Part shown: positions 18,392 through 27,492 of the stretch, piece after piece
Layout: each line of letters starts with the position of its first letter
Position numbering within the stretch: position 1 is the first letter of the stretch
NCBI RefSeq assembly: GCF_015999265.1
Contig: NZ_JAEAGR010000001.1
Span: 62,001 to 126,000, forward strand
DNA length: 64,000 nt
Direction of reading: 5' to 3'
Origin: Mobilitalea sibirica
GTDB lineage: Bacteria > Bacillota > Clostridia > Lachnospirales > Lachnospiraceae
Notes under the pieces: model-generated
What the model saw: only the letters and a program-made list of their open reading frames with translations
The model's database searches: none
What the model was told of the DNA's origin: nothing
Position numbers and translations under genes: made by a program

Positions 18392-19828
18392 TTATATCTG
18401 AATTCTTCCGTCGGATCGATTGGTATCGATTTTTTCTGTCTCAATATAGTACCTGATATAGAATACTGCAGATAATAAAACAAAAAATCCAAGTATGTTA
18501 AGGACCTGTTGGGCATATATGGGTCTCCCATATAATTCAATCGGATTCCTTTGGAGAAAAGATAGTATTGCTCCGCCAACAATAGATACCAGAAATCCAA
18601 AGATACCGGATACGGAGGAGGTTATGGTAAGCCAAACCATTCTCTTCTCACTCTTAAAGAAATCCAATTGTACACCGAATAAACCGATACCTACGAATGC
18701 CCAGGCTGTAGAAGCTAGAACTGATCCGATGATGTGTAAGGGGTAAGCGTTCTCGGGTACGGTAAGTGCCATGGTCAAGAAATTCAAGCCTAAAGCGAAC
18801 AAGGTATAACGAAGCATCTTTGCCATTCCAAATTTATCTGCTAAACGGCCAAACTTAGGAGTGATGTAGATACGATATAAGTTCGCGACAAAACCGATGA
18901 GCATAATAAAAGTGTAAGGCAAGGCTAATTCATTAATCTGATAGCTGGCGTTAAAGGGAATACAGATATAAAAGCCCAGGGTGAAGAGGCATTGAACTGT
19001 AAAAGCTTTTCTAAATTTACGATCGATAAATGCTCCCTTCAACTCCATGAGGATTCCCTGTTCCGTCTTATGTAAAGATTTTTCACTGTCTCTGGCTTTT
19101 TTTGCAAGGCTCCCGTGCATTTCCTTTCCATCCTGATTCACATAGGAGGTTTTCGGTTCCTTCATTTTTGAAAGTGCGATAACATTTACCATAGTGAGGA
19201 TAAAGATAATAGTACCTATGATTACAAATCCAACTAATATGTCTCGGGGTTTATAATAATCCAGGATCATTCCTGCAAGCAGCATAGTGCTGGAAACAAC
19301 AAATACAGCGACAGAATCCTTGATGGAAAAATATTTACCTCTTAGACGGCATGGAACCAGACTTGCGATCCAGTCCTGGGATGCCGGTAATCCGATCTGA
19401 ACAAAAACCTGCCCGATAAAATAAAGAACAACGATAAGAATAGATTTTTGCATGTTACTTATTCCTAGCAGAGGAATTAGATAAATCAAAGCAAACAAGG
19501 TACGCTGTAATGCAGTTACACACACCAAAAGCTTATATTTTTTAATACGTTTCAAAAAATTAATTAAAAACAGCTGCGACAGAGCCGCAAAACTAACCAG
19601 GGACGTGATAATACCGATATTGGCATCAGAAATTCCACTGTAAGACATAATGGACGCCAAAAAAGTACCACCGGCCAATTGCACAATGGTTTGTGCTGCG
19701 CTATCGGCAGTGGTATAATATACCCGGCTTTTCTTATAATCCTTCTTAGTCTCGGGTAAGGCCATAAAATAAATTCTTCTTACCTGGCCCATCAAGTATC
19801 TATGGATAAACATGATATTATATAACAT
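18392..19828 (-). CDS. MFS transporter
   Basis: 478 residues with about twelve membrane segments in two halves and a charged central loop (about 225-265). It resembles the sugar- or peptide-type MFS proteins of Clostridia; no residue fixes the substrate. An AGGAGG lies 14 nt before the ATG at 19828, a little far, and a later Met (MALPETKKD, about residue 22) is an alternative start without a good box. It lies 218 nt upstream of the Ldh2-type gene on the same strand, possibly in one unit. Confidence 0.82.
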   Translation of the reverse strand: MLYNIMFIHRYLMGQVRRIYFMALPETKKDYKKSRVYYTTADSAAQTIVQLAGGTFLASIMSYSGISDANIGIITSLVSFAALSQLFLINFLKRIKKYKLLVCVTALQRTLFALIYLIPLLGISNMQKSILIVVLYFIGQVFVQIGLPASQDWIASLVPCRLRGKYFSIKDSVAVFVVSSTMLLAGMILDYYKPRDILVGFVIIGTIIFILTMVNVIALSKMKEPKTSYVNQDGKEMHGSLAKKARDSEKSLHKTEQGILMELKGAFIDRKFRKAFTVQCLFTLGFYICIPFNASYQINELALPYTFIMLIGFVANLYRIYITPKFGRLADKFGMAKMLRYTLFALGLNFLTMALTVPENAYPLHIIGSVLASTAWAFVGIGLFGVQLDFFKSEKRMVWLTITSSVSGIFGFLVSIVGGAILSFLQRNPIELYGRPIYAQQVLNILGFFVLLSAVFYIRYYIETEKIDTNRSDGRIQI

Positions 19829-20002
19829 TTCTTATATAGAAACCTCCTACTTATATGAAGCAGATATTTGTCTTTACTATTCATAATCTTTAACATTCAT
19901 TAAATCCTAACACATTATAAGTGATTATATCGGATAACGCAATCTGTTTTATTTAACAAAAATTACTTAGGAAGAATTTTGAGGCTATTGCATAATAAAT
20001 CG

Positions 20003-20036
20003 GTGAAATTATATAGTAGCCCCACTATAATTTCAC
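20003..20036. other. Hairpin after the GNAT gene
   Basis: A perfect 11-bp stem (20003-20013 with 20026-20036) with a 12-nt loop containing CCCC. It is 44 nt downstream of the GNAT stop on the minus strand. No clear T-run follows on either strand, so it is not a typical terminator. The remaining 19829-20002 stretch shows nothing recognisable. Confidence 0.4.
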
Positions 20037-20079
20037 TAAAATTTATACTGACGAATTAACATGTTAAAACAGAAACTTC

Positions 20080-20583
20080 TTAATCATACTTTGATGCCAG
20101 ATTTCGCAATGCGTCTTCGTGGACACGATAAACAGTCCACTTATCCATGGGGACTGCACCTAATCCTCTATAAAATTTAATGGAAGGCTCATTCCAATTT
20201 AGACAGGCCCATTCCAATCTGCCGCATTCCCTTTCCTCAGCTAATTTGGCAAGGAAGGATAACAGCACAGTACCAATTCCCTTACCCCTCATCTCAGGTT
20301 TTACATATAAATCCTCAAGATAAATTCCGGGCCTTCCCAAGAAGGTGGAGAAGTTATGAAAAAATAAAGCGAAAGCTACCGGTTTGCCATAATATTCGGC
20401 TATGATTACCTCCGCCATCTTTTGGTCAAATAAATTCTTTTTCAGAATATCTTCCGTGGCAACTACTTCATTAGACATTTTTTCATAGTCTGCCAGTTCT
20501 TTGATAAAGCTTAAAACCAAAGAGATATCTTTTTCTTCGGCAAATCTTATTTGAAGACCTTCCAGATTTGTTGTAAAATGCAT
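20080..20583 (-). CDS. GNAT acetyltransferase, diamine/thialysine acetyltransferase-like
   Basis: 167 residues. The acetyl-CoA loop is seen in VKPEMRGKGIGTVLL, and the C-terminal LEWACLNWNEPSIKFYRGLGA is characteristic of the SAT1/SAT2-like (spermidine or thialysine N-acetyltransferase) branch. The frame extends 43 codons further upstream into a hydrophobic, unlikely extension. The ATG at 20583 has AGGAGG at 8 nt and is the real start. The substrate is inferred from subfamily resemblance only. Confidence 0.87.
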   Translation of the reverse strand: MHFTTNLEGLQIRFAEEKDISLVLSFIKELADYEKMSNEVVATEDILKKNLFDQKMAEVIIAEYYGKPVAFALFFHNFSTFLGRPGIYLEDLYVKPEMRGKGIGTVLLSFLAKLAEERECGRLEWACLNWNEPSIKFYRGLGAVPMDKWTVYRVHEDALRNLASKYD

Positions 20584-20856
20584 AGAGTAATCCTCCTGTC
20601 TATGGTTTAGGACATGTAAAAAGTACAAAATAAACCATATTATCGAATCGTATAAAATTATTATAAACATGCTATGATACCATATAATAAACCTAATACC
20701 GTATTTTGGCAAGGTTCAAATCTATATTCTGGAGGTTAAAGAAATGTTGTTTCAGTTGTTTTATGGTTTCAAAGGGTATAATATAAGAAATAATATGAGA
20801 TCCTTGAGAACTAATAGGAACAAATTGACAATTATTCTTATAGATGGGGTTATGTT

Positions 20857-21675
20857 ATGATAATAGAATCAAATAATATAAATATAAGACAAATAGCGGA
20901 ATCCGGACAGTGTTTTCGGATGAATGAGATAAAACAGGATACTTTCAGCTTGATTGCATACGGAAGATATCTACAGTTAAAACAGTTGGACGATACAGCC
21001 ATAGAAATTAGTTGTAGTGGAGAAGAGTATGAATTGATTTGGAAGGATTATTTTGATTTGTCCTATGATTATAATCGTATTATACAAAAACTTATGAAGG
21101 GTAAGGATGATTTTTTAAAGAAAGCCGGAGATTACGGTAAAGGCATACGGATACTAAGGCAGGAACCCTTTGAAATATTAATTAGTTTCATCATATCTCA
21201 AAATAAAAATATACCTTCGATAAAAAAATGTATCGAGGGTATCTGCAATCGGTATGGAGAATTTAAAATCAGTGAAGAGCATTACAAAATGGGATATTAT
21301 GCATTTCCTACCCCTGGTCGTCTGGCAAATGCAAAAAAAGAGGAACTAAGAGAGTTAAAGCTAGGCTATCGCGATGAATATATCATTAAGGCTGCACAGG
21401 CAATACACGAAGGCAGAATTAATTTAGATCAGCTAAAAGCGTGCAGTCATGAGGAGGCTGTTACTGCATTAAAAACCATTCCTGGTGTGGGAGATAAGGT
21501 TGCTAATTGTATTTCACTTTATGGACTCCATCATATCGAGGCTTTTCCCGTTGATGTATGGATAAATAAGGTTTTAAACGAAGTATATCAAAACAGCTTT
21601 GATGTAGAACAATACCAAGGTTATGCCGGGATAATTCAGCAATATATGTTTTATTATATGAGATCATTAAAATAA
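20857..21675 (+). CDS. ogg: 8-oxoguanine DNA glycosylase, OGG1 type
   Basis: 272 residues. The N-terminal OGG domain contains ESGQCFRMN. The helix-hairpin-helix GPD core carries catalytic K214 (GVGDKVANC) and D233 (PVDVW), 19 residues apart as in human OGG1 (K249/D268). Such enzymes remove 8-oxoguanine paired with C and nick the strand. A G-run (GGGGT) precedes two close ATGs (20852, out of frame, and 20857); the latter gives the family-like start. It is divergent from the GNAT gene. Confidence 0.9.
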   Translation: MIIESNNINIRQIAESGQCFRMNEIKQDTFSLIAYGRYLQLKQLDDTAIEISCSGEEYELIWKDYFDLSYDYNRIIQKLMKGKDDFLKKAGDYGKGIRILRQEPFEILISFIISQNKNIPSIKKCIEGICNRYGEFKISEEHYKMGYYAFPTPGRLANAKKEELRELKLGYRDEYIIKAAQAIHEGRINLDQLKACSHEEAVTALKTIPGVGDKVANCISLYGLHHIEAFPVDVWINKVLNEVYQNSFDVEQYQGYAGIIQQYMFYYMRSLK

Positions 21676-21856
21676 AATAATAAAAAATTAATCAAAATAT
21701 AGATGTAATGACAGCATTTATTCGTATCGGCACATAATGCATGTATTCCCAAAAAGCTAAAATAGCAAGGACTTTTAAACCAGTATAACAAATTGACTCA
21801 GAGGAAAAAATAATAAAGAGAAATACTTCTCAAAAAAGTAGGAAAGGTGGGAAAAC

Positions 21857-22234
21857 ATGGATCAGGATAACAGATCACGTGACGATAGAGGTTTGGAAAA
21901 TGAACGAAGAATAGACCATCTGATTAGTTTGGTGGAGCGAAAGACACGGACGGAGAGACATTTAGAGGAGCATTCCGATATCTCTGATTCACCGGAAAAT
22001 ATTCAGCATGCAAAAGATATCAATCAGCAAAGAGAGAACGAAATACAGAATCTAAAAAACATTATTGCTCATGGCGAGAATGCATCTAATAATTATCTGG
22101 AAAATACGGAGAAACGATTTATATTTACAGAAGGTTATCTTAATCATAATGCAGATCACATGGATGATGAAGCATTTAAAAATGCTAAAATTAAGCAAGA
22201 ACATCGAAAAGAACAGATGGATTTCTTAAAATAG
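21857..22234 (+). CDS. Small hydrophilic protein of unknown function
   Basis: 125 residues, highly charged, no Cys, no hydrophobic segment, probably mostly helical. GGAAAGGTGG stands 6 nt before the ATG. The composition (many Asp, Glu, Arg, His and Asn) is like small soluble clostridial proteins of spore or stress type, but I do not recognise a family. It ends 49 nt before a 97-nt hairpin with a T-run and looks like a single-gene transcript. Confidence 0.7.
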   Translation: MDQDNRSRDDRGLENERRIDHLISLVERKTRTERHLEEHSDISDSPENIQHAKDINQQRENEIQNLKNIIAHGENASNNYLENTEKRFIFTEGYLNHNADHMDDEAFKNAKIKQEHRKEQMDFLK

Positions 22235-22283
22235 CTATTAATTAGTCTCAATCAAAGAAATGGTTTAGTAAACTATAAGCATA

Positions 22284-22397
22284 TGGGAATATAACTTACC
22301 TAGGGACATGATTGATTTTGCATTAAAAAAGTATATAAATATGTCCGGCAAACAAGGAGCTACGGTGAGTTATATTCCCAATTTATCTTTTTTTTCT
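22284..22397 (+). terminator. Long hairpin terminator (97 nt) after the small hydrophilic gene
   Basis: A 15-bp basal stem with one mismatch (22284-22298 with 22366-22380) encloses a second stem (GGGACAT near 22313 with ATGTCC near 22341). The T-rich tail ends in an eight-T run near 22388-22396. It is far longer than an ordinary terminator. It sits between convergent genes. Confidence 0.65.
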
Positions 22398-22427
22398 ATA
22401 GCCTTTTGTTCTATAACTAACTTTTTT

Positions 22428-23753
22428 CTATGGTATCAGTCGATTAATATCCCGAGGGAATAGACAAGAGTATCTTACATTACTCTGTTCTAAAAGACGG
22501 CTTGTAAATCGTTCAAGACCAAGCCCTAACCCTCCGTGGGGCGGTACTGCGTATTTATGAAGCATTAAATAGCTATCGAATGCTTCCGGGTTCATACCGC
22601 GAGAAATCAATTTACTTAATTGCTCCCTATAATTGTGAATTCTTTGTCCTCCTGTAGTTATCTCCAATCCGCGAAACAGTAAATCAAAACTTAGGGTAAG
22701 TTCAGGGTTTTCACGATCATCCATGGTATAGAAAGGGCGTTTTTTGCTGGGGTAATGAGTAATGAATACGAATTCACTTCCGGTTCTTTTCTTTATCATT
22801 TCATAGAGAAGTTTTTCTTCTTCCGGTTCAAAATCCTCCATATCTTTCATTTCTCTGTGATATTCCTTGGCAATCATTTCTTTGGCTGTATGAAACCTAA
22901 TCGCAGGGATACCTGAAATCTCAGGCAAATTAACCTTTAGAAGATCAAGTTCATAAGCATAATTACTTTTTAAGAAGTCTAGGGTATACTTAAGCATTTG
23001 AGTTTCCATATGCATCAATTCGGTATAGTCTTCCAGATAACCCATCTCAAAATCCACACTGATATACTCATTTAAATGTCTGGAGGTATCATGCTTTTCG
23101 GCCCGGTACACAGGGGCAATTTCAAAAACCCGCTCATAAACACCAACCATCATCTGCTTATAAAACTGCGGACTTTGAGCCAAATAGGCATCTCTTCCAA
23201 AGTAATCCAGCTTAAAGATATTGGCTCCGCCTTCAGCACCGGCAGATACGATTTTTGGTGTATGAATTTCTGTAAAATTGTTTAAAAATAAGAAACTTCG
23301 AAAACCACGGCAGATGCCTTCCTGAAGCTTGAAGATGGTTCTTTCTTTTTCATTACGTAGTGTAATCGGTCGATAGTCTATTAGAGTATCCATAGAGACT
23401 ACCATATTTTTGTTATTAATAACAACAGGGAGTACTTGTATAGGGGAGGAGAGTATCTTAACCTTCATTAAATGTATCTCATATCCTGTTTTGGAACGTT
23501 TATCTTCAACCACTTTACCGGTTATGGTAACACAAGCTTCTTCTTTCAGTAGCTCCAATGGAAATTCAGAAAAGTCAGGGTGATAGATACCTTGCACTAA
23601 GGTGTTGTGAGTTCTTATTATTACAAAAGCAAAGCCGCTCATAGTTCTGATTTTATAGATTGCACCCTGTAATGTGACGGTAGTACCGATGCTATGAATT
23701 AATTCCCTAGGTGAAGTAGGGGTTTTAGTTTTTGTTCCATCTATTTGTAGCAT
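22428..23753 (-). CDS. aspS: Aspartyl-tRNA synthetase, archaeal type (aspartate--tRNA(Asn) ligase)
   Basis: 441 residues, much shorter than the bacterial AspRS of about 590 because the GAD insertion is absent. An N-terminal OB-fold anticodon-binding domain (about 20-125) precedes the class II core. Motif 2 region is RAEKHDTSRHLNEY with DFEMG, and motif 3 is GLGLGLERF. Such archaeal-type enzymes in Clostridia often charge both tRNA-Asp and tRNA-Asn, working with GatCAB. The frame opens with TTG at 23771, but the ATG at 23753 has AAGGAG at 8 nt. A long structured leader precedes it. Confidence 0.9.
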   Translation of the reverse strand: MLQIDGTKTKTPTSPRELIHSIGTTVTLQGAIYKIRTMSGFAFVIIRTHNTLVQGIYHPDFSEFPLELLKEEACVTITGKVVEDKRSKTGYEIHLMKVKILSSPIQVLPVVINNKNMVVSMDTLIDYRPITLRNEKERTIFKLQEGICRGFRSFLFLNNFTEIHTPKIVSAGAEGGANIFKLDYFGRDAYLAQSPQFYKQMMVGVYERVFEIAPVYRAEKHDTSRHLNEYISVDFEMGYLEDYTELMHMETQMLKYTLDFLKSNYAYELDLLKVNLPEISGIPAIRFHTAKEMIAKEYHREMKDMEDFEPEEEKLLYEMIKKRTGSEFVFITHYPSKKRPFYTMDDRENPELTLSFDLLFRGLEITTGGQRIHNYREQLSKLISRGMNPEAFDSYLMLHKYAVPPHGGLGLGLERFTSRLLEQSNVRYSCLFPRDINRLIP

Positions 23754-23847
23754 ATAGCTTTCTCCTTTCAAATAAACATTTTAATTATAATTGTTTATAG
23801 GTTATCAGTATAACTAGGTTATTTATAAAAAACGAAATCCATTCCGA

Positions 23848-24029
23848 CATAATCTGTATGTCGCATAATATCACAACCTTTCAAAAAATGATAATAAAAA
23901 AACCACATTGGAATTGTAATAGCTTACAATGATACCAATGTGGTTAAGCTTTAAACTATAAATATAAATCCACATAGGCACAAGACTTTAAGCGCCTGTA
24001 CCTATGTGAATTACATAGCTACAAGCGCT
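23848..24029 (-). promoter_or_regulatory. Structured leader of aspS with competing hairpins
   Basis: On the minus strand, hairpin A (24029 to 23991) pairs AGCGCTTGTA with TACAGGCGCT plus a CTATGT/ACATAG stem. Hairpin B (24008 to 23971) uses the same middle segment, pairing CACATAGGTACAGG with the following TCTTGTGCCTATGTG. A and B cannot form together. A terminator follows at 23945-23894. The 3' arm of B (CCTATGTGG) could also pair with the terminator's 5' arm (CCACATTGG, 8 of 9). A further perfect 7-bp hairpin lies near 23848-23866. I see no T-box AGGGTGGNACCGCG core and no known riboswitch consensus. Confidence 0.5.
23888..23945 (-). terminator. Intrinsic terminator inside the aspS leader
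   Basis: On the minus strand the arms AACCACATTGG (23945-23935) and CCAATGTGGTT (23911-23901) enclose a second ATTGTAA/TTACAAT stem and are followed by a seven-T run. It is about 140 nt upstream of the aspS ATG, so it works either as an attenuator or as the end of a separate small RNA of about 205 nt starting near 24098. Confidence 0.75.
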
Positions 24030-24104
24030 GCTTATCGTCGTCCCTATTCGGATTTAAGGTTAAAATGAATATCATAAAATCATCCTTAATCTGAAATTTT
24101 TAAA

Positions 24105-24133
24105 AGTTTATCATATACATTAAAACATGTCAA
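24105..24133 (-). promoter_or_regulatory. Sigma-A promoter for the aspS leader
   Basis: Minus-strand TTGACA (24133-24128), a 17-bp spacer and TAAACT (24110-24105). The -35 is a perfect consensus. Transcription would start near 24098, giving a leader of about 345 nt before aspS. Confidence 0.65.
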
Positions 24134-24141
24134 TACATTTA

Positions 24142-24376
24142 TTGGAGTATTCAAATTTATCATTGTAGGATACTCAGTTTTATCGTTTGTTGGAATACTC
24201 GATATTATCAAAGGGAATATTCAATTTATAAAAAAATTTAACTTATTGGAATATTTAATTTGTGAGTTGTTGGAATACTGAATAATAGGAATATAGATTA
24301 TGTATTATATTATATAAAATTCATGTAGGATACTATAATATATGTTTGCTGGGGATAGTAATATATGGATACTCAT
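24142..24376. repeat. Array of degenerate direct repeats with a ~24-bp step
   Basis: A core like GGAATACTC recurs at 24144, 24168, 24192, 24214, 24248, 24272, 24288, 24328, 24353 and 24367. Several steps are exactly 24 bp. The fuller unit reads roughly TTGTTGGAATACTCAATTTTATC. The array lies between the aspS promoter and the SDR gene and is very AT-rich. It could be a multi-site protein binding region or a decayed tandem repeat. Confidence 0.6.
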
Positions 24377-24516
24377 GATATTATTACATATAGGATAAGC
24401 TGACAAAAAATCTTAAGCATCCGCCTATAAAGCCATACTAATATAGGATGTATAAAAAGAAAAGATCTGTTTAAGTAATAAAAATAATAACTCTATAAGG
24501 TAGGAGGTTTTATAAT

Positions 24517-25254
24517 ATGACAAATGTAAAAGGCAAGTGGGCACTCATTACGGGAGCCAGTAGAGGAGTAGGTTATCATATAGCACTTTTTATGGCGGAA
24601 CATGGATGTAATCTTATACTGCATTCAAGAAGCATTTCCCATACGGAGAAGGTGATTGAAGAAGTAAAAGCGAGGGGTGTGAAAGCGTATGCAGTACAAG
24701 CGGAGCTTTCAGATATCAATGCTGTGAATCGAATGCTGGATGAGATAGAAGAGAAGGGTACCCATGTAGATATATTATTTAATAATGCCGCGGTTCAAAT
24801 TGCATATCGGCAAGAGTATTTTAAAACGCCGGTAGAGGATTTTACTCAAAGTTTTATCATTAACACAATAGCTCCTGCTATGATATGTTATCGGTTAATA
24901 CCGAAGATGGTTCAGAAGGGCTTCGGCAGAGTAATTAATACTACCAGCGGAATTAAGGATGAGCCGGAACAGGCAGGTTACTCAGCTAGTAAGGCTGCTT
25001 TGGATAAGTTTACCAAGGATCTGGGCTCCAGATTAGAGGGGTCGAATGTTATGATTAACCTAGCAGATCCCGGTTGGTGTCGTACTGATTTGGGAGGACC
25101 TCATGCTCCTAATAGCGTGGAAAGCAGTATACCCGGAATGTGTGTCGGAGCATTCTTAGATGATAAAAAGAGTGGAAGATGGATATCTGCTCAGGACTTT
25201 ACTGGCATGACTCTTGAGGAGGCTGTCAAAAAAGCGCAATCGATAGAGCTTTAG
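24517..25254 (+). CDS. Short-chain dehydrogenase/reductase
   Basis: 245 residues, classical SDR. The nucleotide-binding motif is TGASRGVG near residue 10, then NNAAVQ; the catalytic pair is Y155 and K159 (YSASK), with TTSG supplying the serine. Substrate is not predictable; NADP preference is suggested by the Ser-Arg after the second strand (HSRS). AGGAGG lies 10 nt before the ATG. The gene is alone, preceded by the repeat array and followed by a terminator. Confidence 0.87.
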   Translation: MTNVKGKWALITGASRGVGYHIALFMAEHGCNLILHSRSISHTEKVIEEVKARGVKAYAVQAELSDINAVNRMLDEIEEKGTHVDILFNNAAVQIAYRQEYFKTPVEDFTQSFIINTIAPAMICYRLIPKMVQKGFGRVINTTSGIKDEPEQAGYSASKAALDKFTKDLGSRLEGSNVMINLADPGWCRTDLGGPHAPNSVESSIPGMCVGAFLDDKKSGRWISAQDFTGMTLEEAVKKAQSIEL

Positions 25255-25330
25255 AAATATATTAAATTGTGATATTGGATTAAGTTTATAAAATCATTTA
25301 AAGTGAAATATAGTTAGGTAAAAACGAATA

Positions 25331-25373
25331 AAAAAACAGGGATGTTTGTAAAGGAACAAATTCCCTGTTTTTT
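25331..25373 (+). terminator. Intrinsic terminator of the SDR gene
   Basis: Arms AAAAAACAGGGA and TCCCTGTTTTTT pair perfectly around an inner TTTGT/ACAAA stem, so a T-run is provided on either strand. Confidence 0.85.
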
Positions 25374-25533
25374 AATGCATACATAAACCGGAAGGACGAT
25401 CCATTCTGATAACGCGAGGTTAAGGTTAGCAAAAAAATTAAACTTTATTTAACATTTGATAAGCAAAAACATAAATTCTAATATTACTTTTTATATCATG
25501 AGAGTCTGTATATTAATGTATTTGAATACATTC

Positions 25534-26511
25534 TTAATTTACAGGTATTTTTAATATTTGATTAACAAAGATTCTGGTCGATTTCATATCATTCATTGCC
25601 ATGATAAGATCATAACGACTCGCATCACCTAAGTATTTTAAGCTTAATCGACTTAAAGTATCACCACTTTTCACGGTATAGTTCACATATTTAGCAACCA
25701 GAAGCTTTTGTCCTACATAGATAAGATCCGGATTCTTAATATCATTGAGTTCAACAAGTCGGTTAACAGTAGTTTTATTCGCTATAGCAAGGGCACTCAA
25801 GGTATCTCCCCATACAACATTATGATAAAGTTTGGTTATTCCGTTTTTATCCGTGACCTCCTCATTGTTACAGTTACAATACCGGTCCACGGCATTTGCT
25901 ATTTCCTGTGCACATTCTTCCCAGAAATATGCATTCGCCATTAATTCCGAAGCTTCATATTCATTCGTCATAAATGCCAACTCGCATAAAATGGAAGCTT
26001 TTGTTTTCATCGTTTTACAATTGCACATAGCAAGCCTGGCTGCGCGAATACCACGGTTCCTTTGTGGGGTTCCTTGACCCAATTCTCTTATTACATAATC
26101 TGCAAGTAATTTGGAATCGGAAGGGTTTTTACTATGAATATAAACACCATATCCGTTGGCACTGTTAAAGCTGTCTCCGTTACCATAGGCATTAAAATGA
26201 ATGGAGATGGAATAATCACAACGCTCTCCTTTTATTTTTCTTTGTCGAGAGCTTAATGAGTCATCCTTATCGTTGTTTGCATTTGCATCGTCCCAACCAG
26301 TACGAATTACATCATAGCCACGGGCTTCCAGCTTCGAATATAAAAGTTTGGCAACGCCTACATTAGCATAATGTTCTCTGTATTGTTCCCCTTTTTTTAT
26401 ATCGATAATTCCATCCCGGTTAATATCGACATCTTTAGTAAACGGAGGTGTTCTTTTTCCGCCTGTATTGCTTCCGTGACCCGCATCAATAGCAATTTTA
26501 ATTTTAGGCAT
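25534..26511 (-). CDS. N-acetylmuramoyl-L-alanine amidase with two LysM domains
   Basis: 325 residues. An amidase_3 domain (about 1-210) has IDAGHGSNTGGKRTP, the zinc glutamate region, SISIHFNAYG, and CELAFMTNEYEA near its end. Two C-terminal LysM modules follow (VVWGDTLSALAIANKTT and YTVKSGDTLSRLSLKYLG). An insert near residue 25 contains DINRDGIIDIKKG, like a calcium-binding dockerin or EF-hand loop. There is no signal peptide, so it may be released by lysis, sporulation or a non-classical route. The ATG at 26511 has AAAGGA at 8 nt; the frame's upstream extension is unlikely. Confidence 0.9.
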   Translation of the reverse strand: MPKIKIAIDAGHGSNTGGKRTPPFTKDVDINRDGIIDIKKGEQYREHYANVGVAKLLYSKLEARGYDVIRTGWDDANANNDKDDSLSSRQRKIKGERCDYSISIHFNAYGNGDSFNSANGYGVYIHSKNPSDSKLLADYVIRELGQGTPQRNRGIRAARLAMCNCKTMKTKASILCELAFMTNEYEASELMANAYFWEECAQEIANAVDRYCNCNNEEVTDKNGITKLYHNVVWGDTLSALAIANKTTVNRLVELNDIKNPDLIYVGQKLLVAKYVNYTVKSGDTLSRLSLKYLGDASRYDLIMAMNDMKSTRIFVNQILKIPVN

Positions 26512-26684
26512 TCTATCATTCCTTTCTTCAATAATGAATTTAATTACAATTCGCTCTGCGTACCGGAGCATCATAAAAATTAAGTGGAGCGGAATCCGTG
26601 TTAATAATTCCGCTCCTACTATAATTTACTCTTCATTATGAATATGGTGACAAAAAAACCTATATTACGATGGATTTAATTACT

Positions 26685-27164
26685 TTAATAACCTTCTTTC
26701 CTACGTTTGTTGCGTAGGGCATGACGTTTCTTACCGGATTCCCATTCTGCCCGTTCTGATTCCGATTCTAGAATTAGTCTTGGAACTTGTGTAGGCTTAC
26801 CATTTTCATCAAGAGCTACTAACACAAGATAAGCTCGGTTAACAACCTTACGCATCCCTGCTATATCTTCCACATAAGTATCAACCCGAACCTCCATGGA
26901 TGTTTTACCGACATAAGTAATTCGGCCAATTAATACCAGAGTGTTATTAATATAAGCACCAGCCTTAAATTGTAAAGTGTCAATTGCCGCCGTTGTAACA
27001 TTTCGCCCGGAATGGCGACGGGCAACAACTGCTGCAACCACGTCAATCCATTGAACTAACTGTCCTCCGAATAATCGATCTGAACCATTTATATGGGAAG
27101 GCATTAATATCTGAACTTGTTCTGTCAGAGAATCTGCCACACGTTTTGCTTCTTTTTCTTCCAT
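26685..27164 (-). CDS. Acyl-CoA thioesterase, hotdog fold
   Basis: 159 residues of the YciA/BACH-like acyl-CoA hydrolase family. Visible are HINGSDRLFGGQLVQWIDVVAA in two overlapping motifs, with the catalytic Asp in that stretch, and TLQFKAGAYINNTLVLIG. It ends in a very basic tail (KKRHALRNKRRKEGY). It hydrolyses acyl-CoA to free acid and CoA in the cytoplasm. The gene appears monocistronic. Confidence 0.88.
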   Translation of the reverse strand: MEEKEAKRVADSLTEQVQILMPSHINGSDRLFGGQLVQWIDVVAAVVARRHSGRNVTTAAIDTLQFKAGAYINNTLVLIGRITYVGKTSMEVRVDTYVEDIAGMRKVVNRAYLVLVALDENGKPTQVPRLILESESERAEWESGKKRHALRNKRRKEGY

Positions 27165-27305
27165 TGTAGATTTAATCCTTTCGTATGCAATTTTTGTATA
27201 GTAGTAATTGTAATGTATTTATTCTTATTTTATACGTTCCTCTCAATTTAATCAAGACATACCTGTAAGTAAGCATCAGGGTAGTTAACAAAGAAGCGAG
27301 ATGAA

Positions 27306-27380
27306 GGGGCTGTTTCAAATTAGTTAAACGGGGAAGTTTGAGGTAAATTATATTCCAACTGTTTATTATGAAACAGTCCC
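27306..27380. other. Hairpin with GCTGTTTCA arms between thioesterase and proline-rich genes
   Basis: GGGGCTGTTTCA (27306-27317) pairs with TGAAACAGTCCC (27369-27380) apart from one bulge, around a 51-nt AT-rich loop. Neither neighbouring gene ends close by on the plus strand, and no good T-run follows. The rest of the 27165-27492 interval shows nothing recognisable. Confidence 0.4.
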
Positions 27381-27492
27381 ATTCTTATCATCCCGCAGAA
27401 GTGAAAATGAAATATATTCATAGAGAAGAATTGTAACCTTACTAGAAATGTATTACCAATAGTACTTTTATTATTTTATCGGGTAAATATTC

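Noticed and set aside
20584-20712. 43-codon N-terminal extension of the GNAT at 20080
   Set aside because: It is hydrophobic and unlike GNAT proteins. AGGAGG stands 8 nt before the ATG at 20583.
23848-24098. T-box or 6S RNA in the aspS leader
   Set aside because: No AGGGTGGNACCGCG core was found for a T-box, and the 5' and 3' ends do not form the long closing stem of 6S RNA.
24142-24376. CRISPR array
   Set aside because: The ~24-bp periodic units are degenerate throughout, with no conserved repeat and unique spacer pattern and no cas genes.
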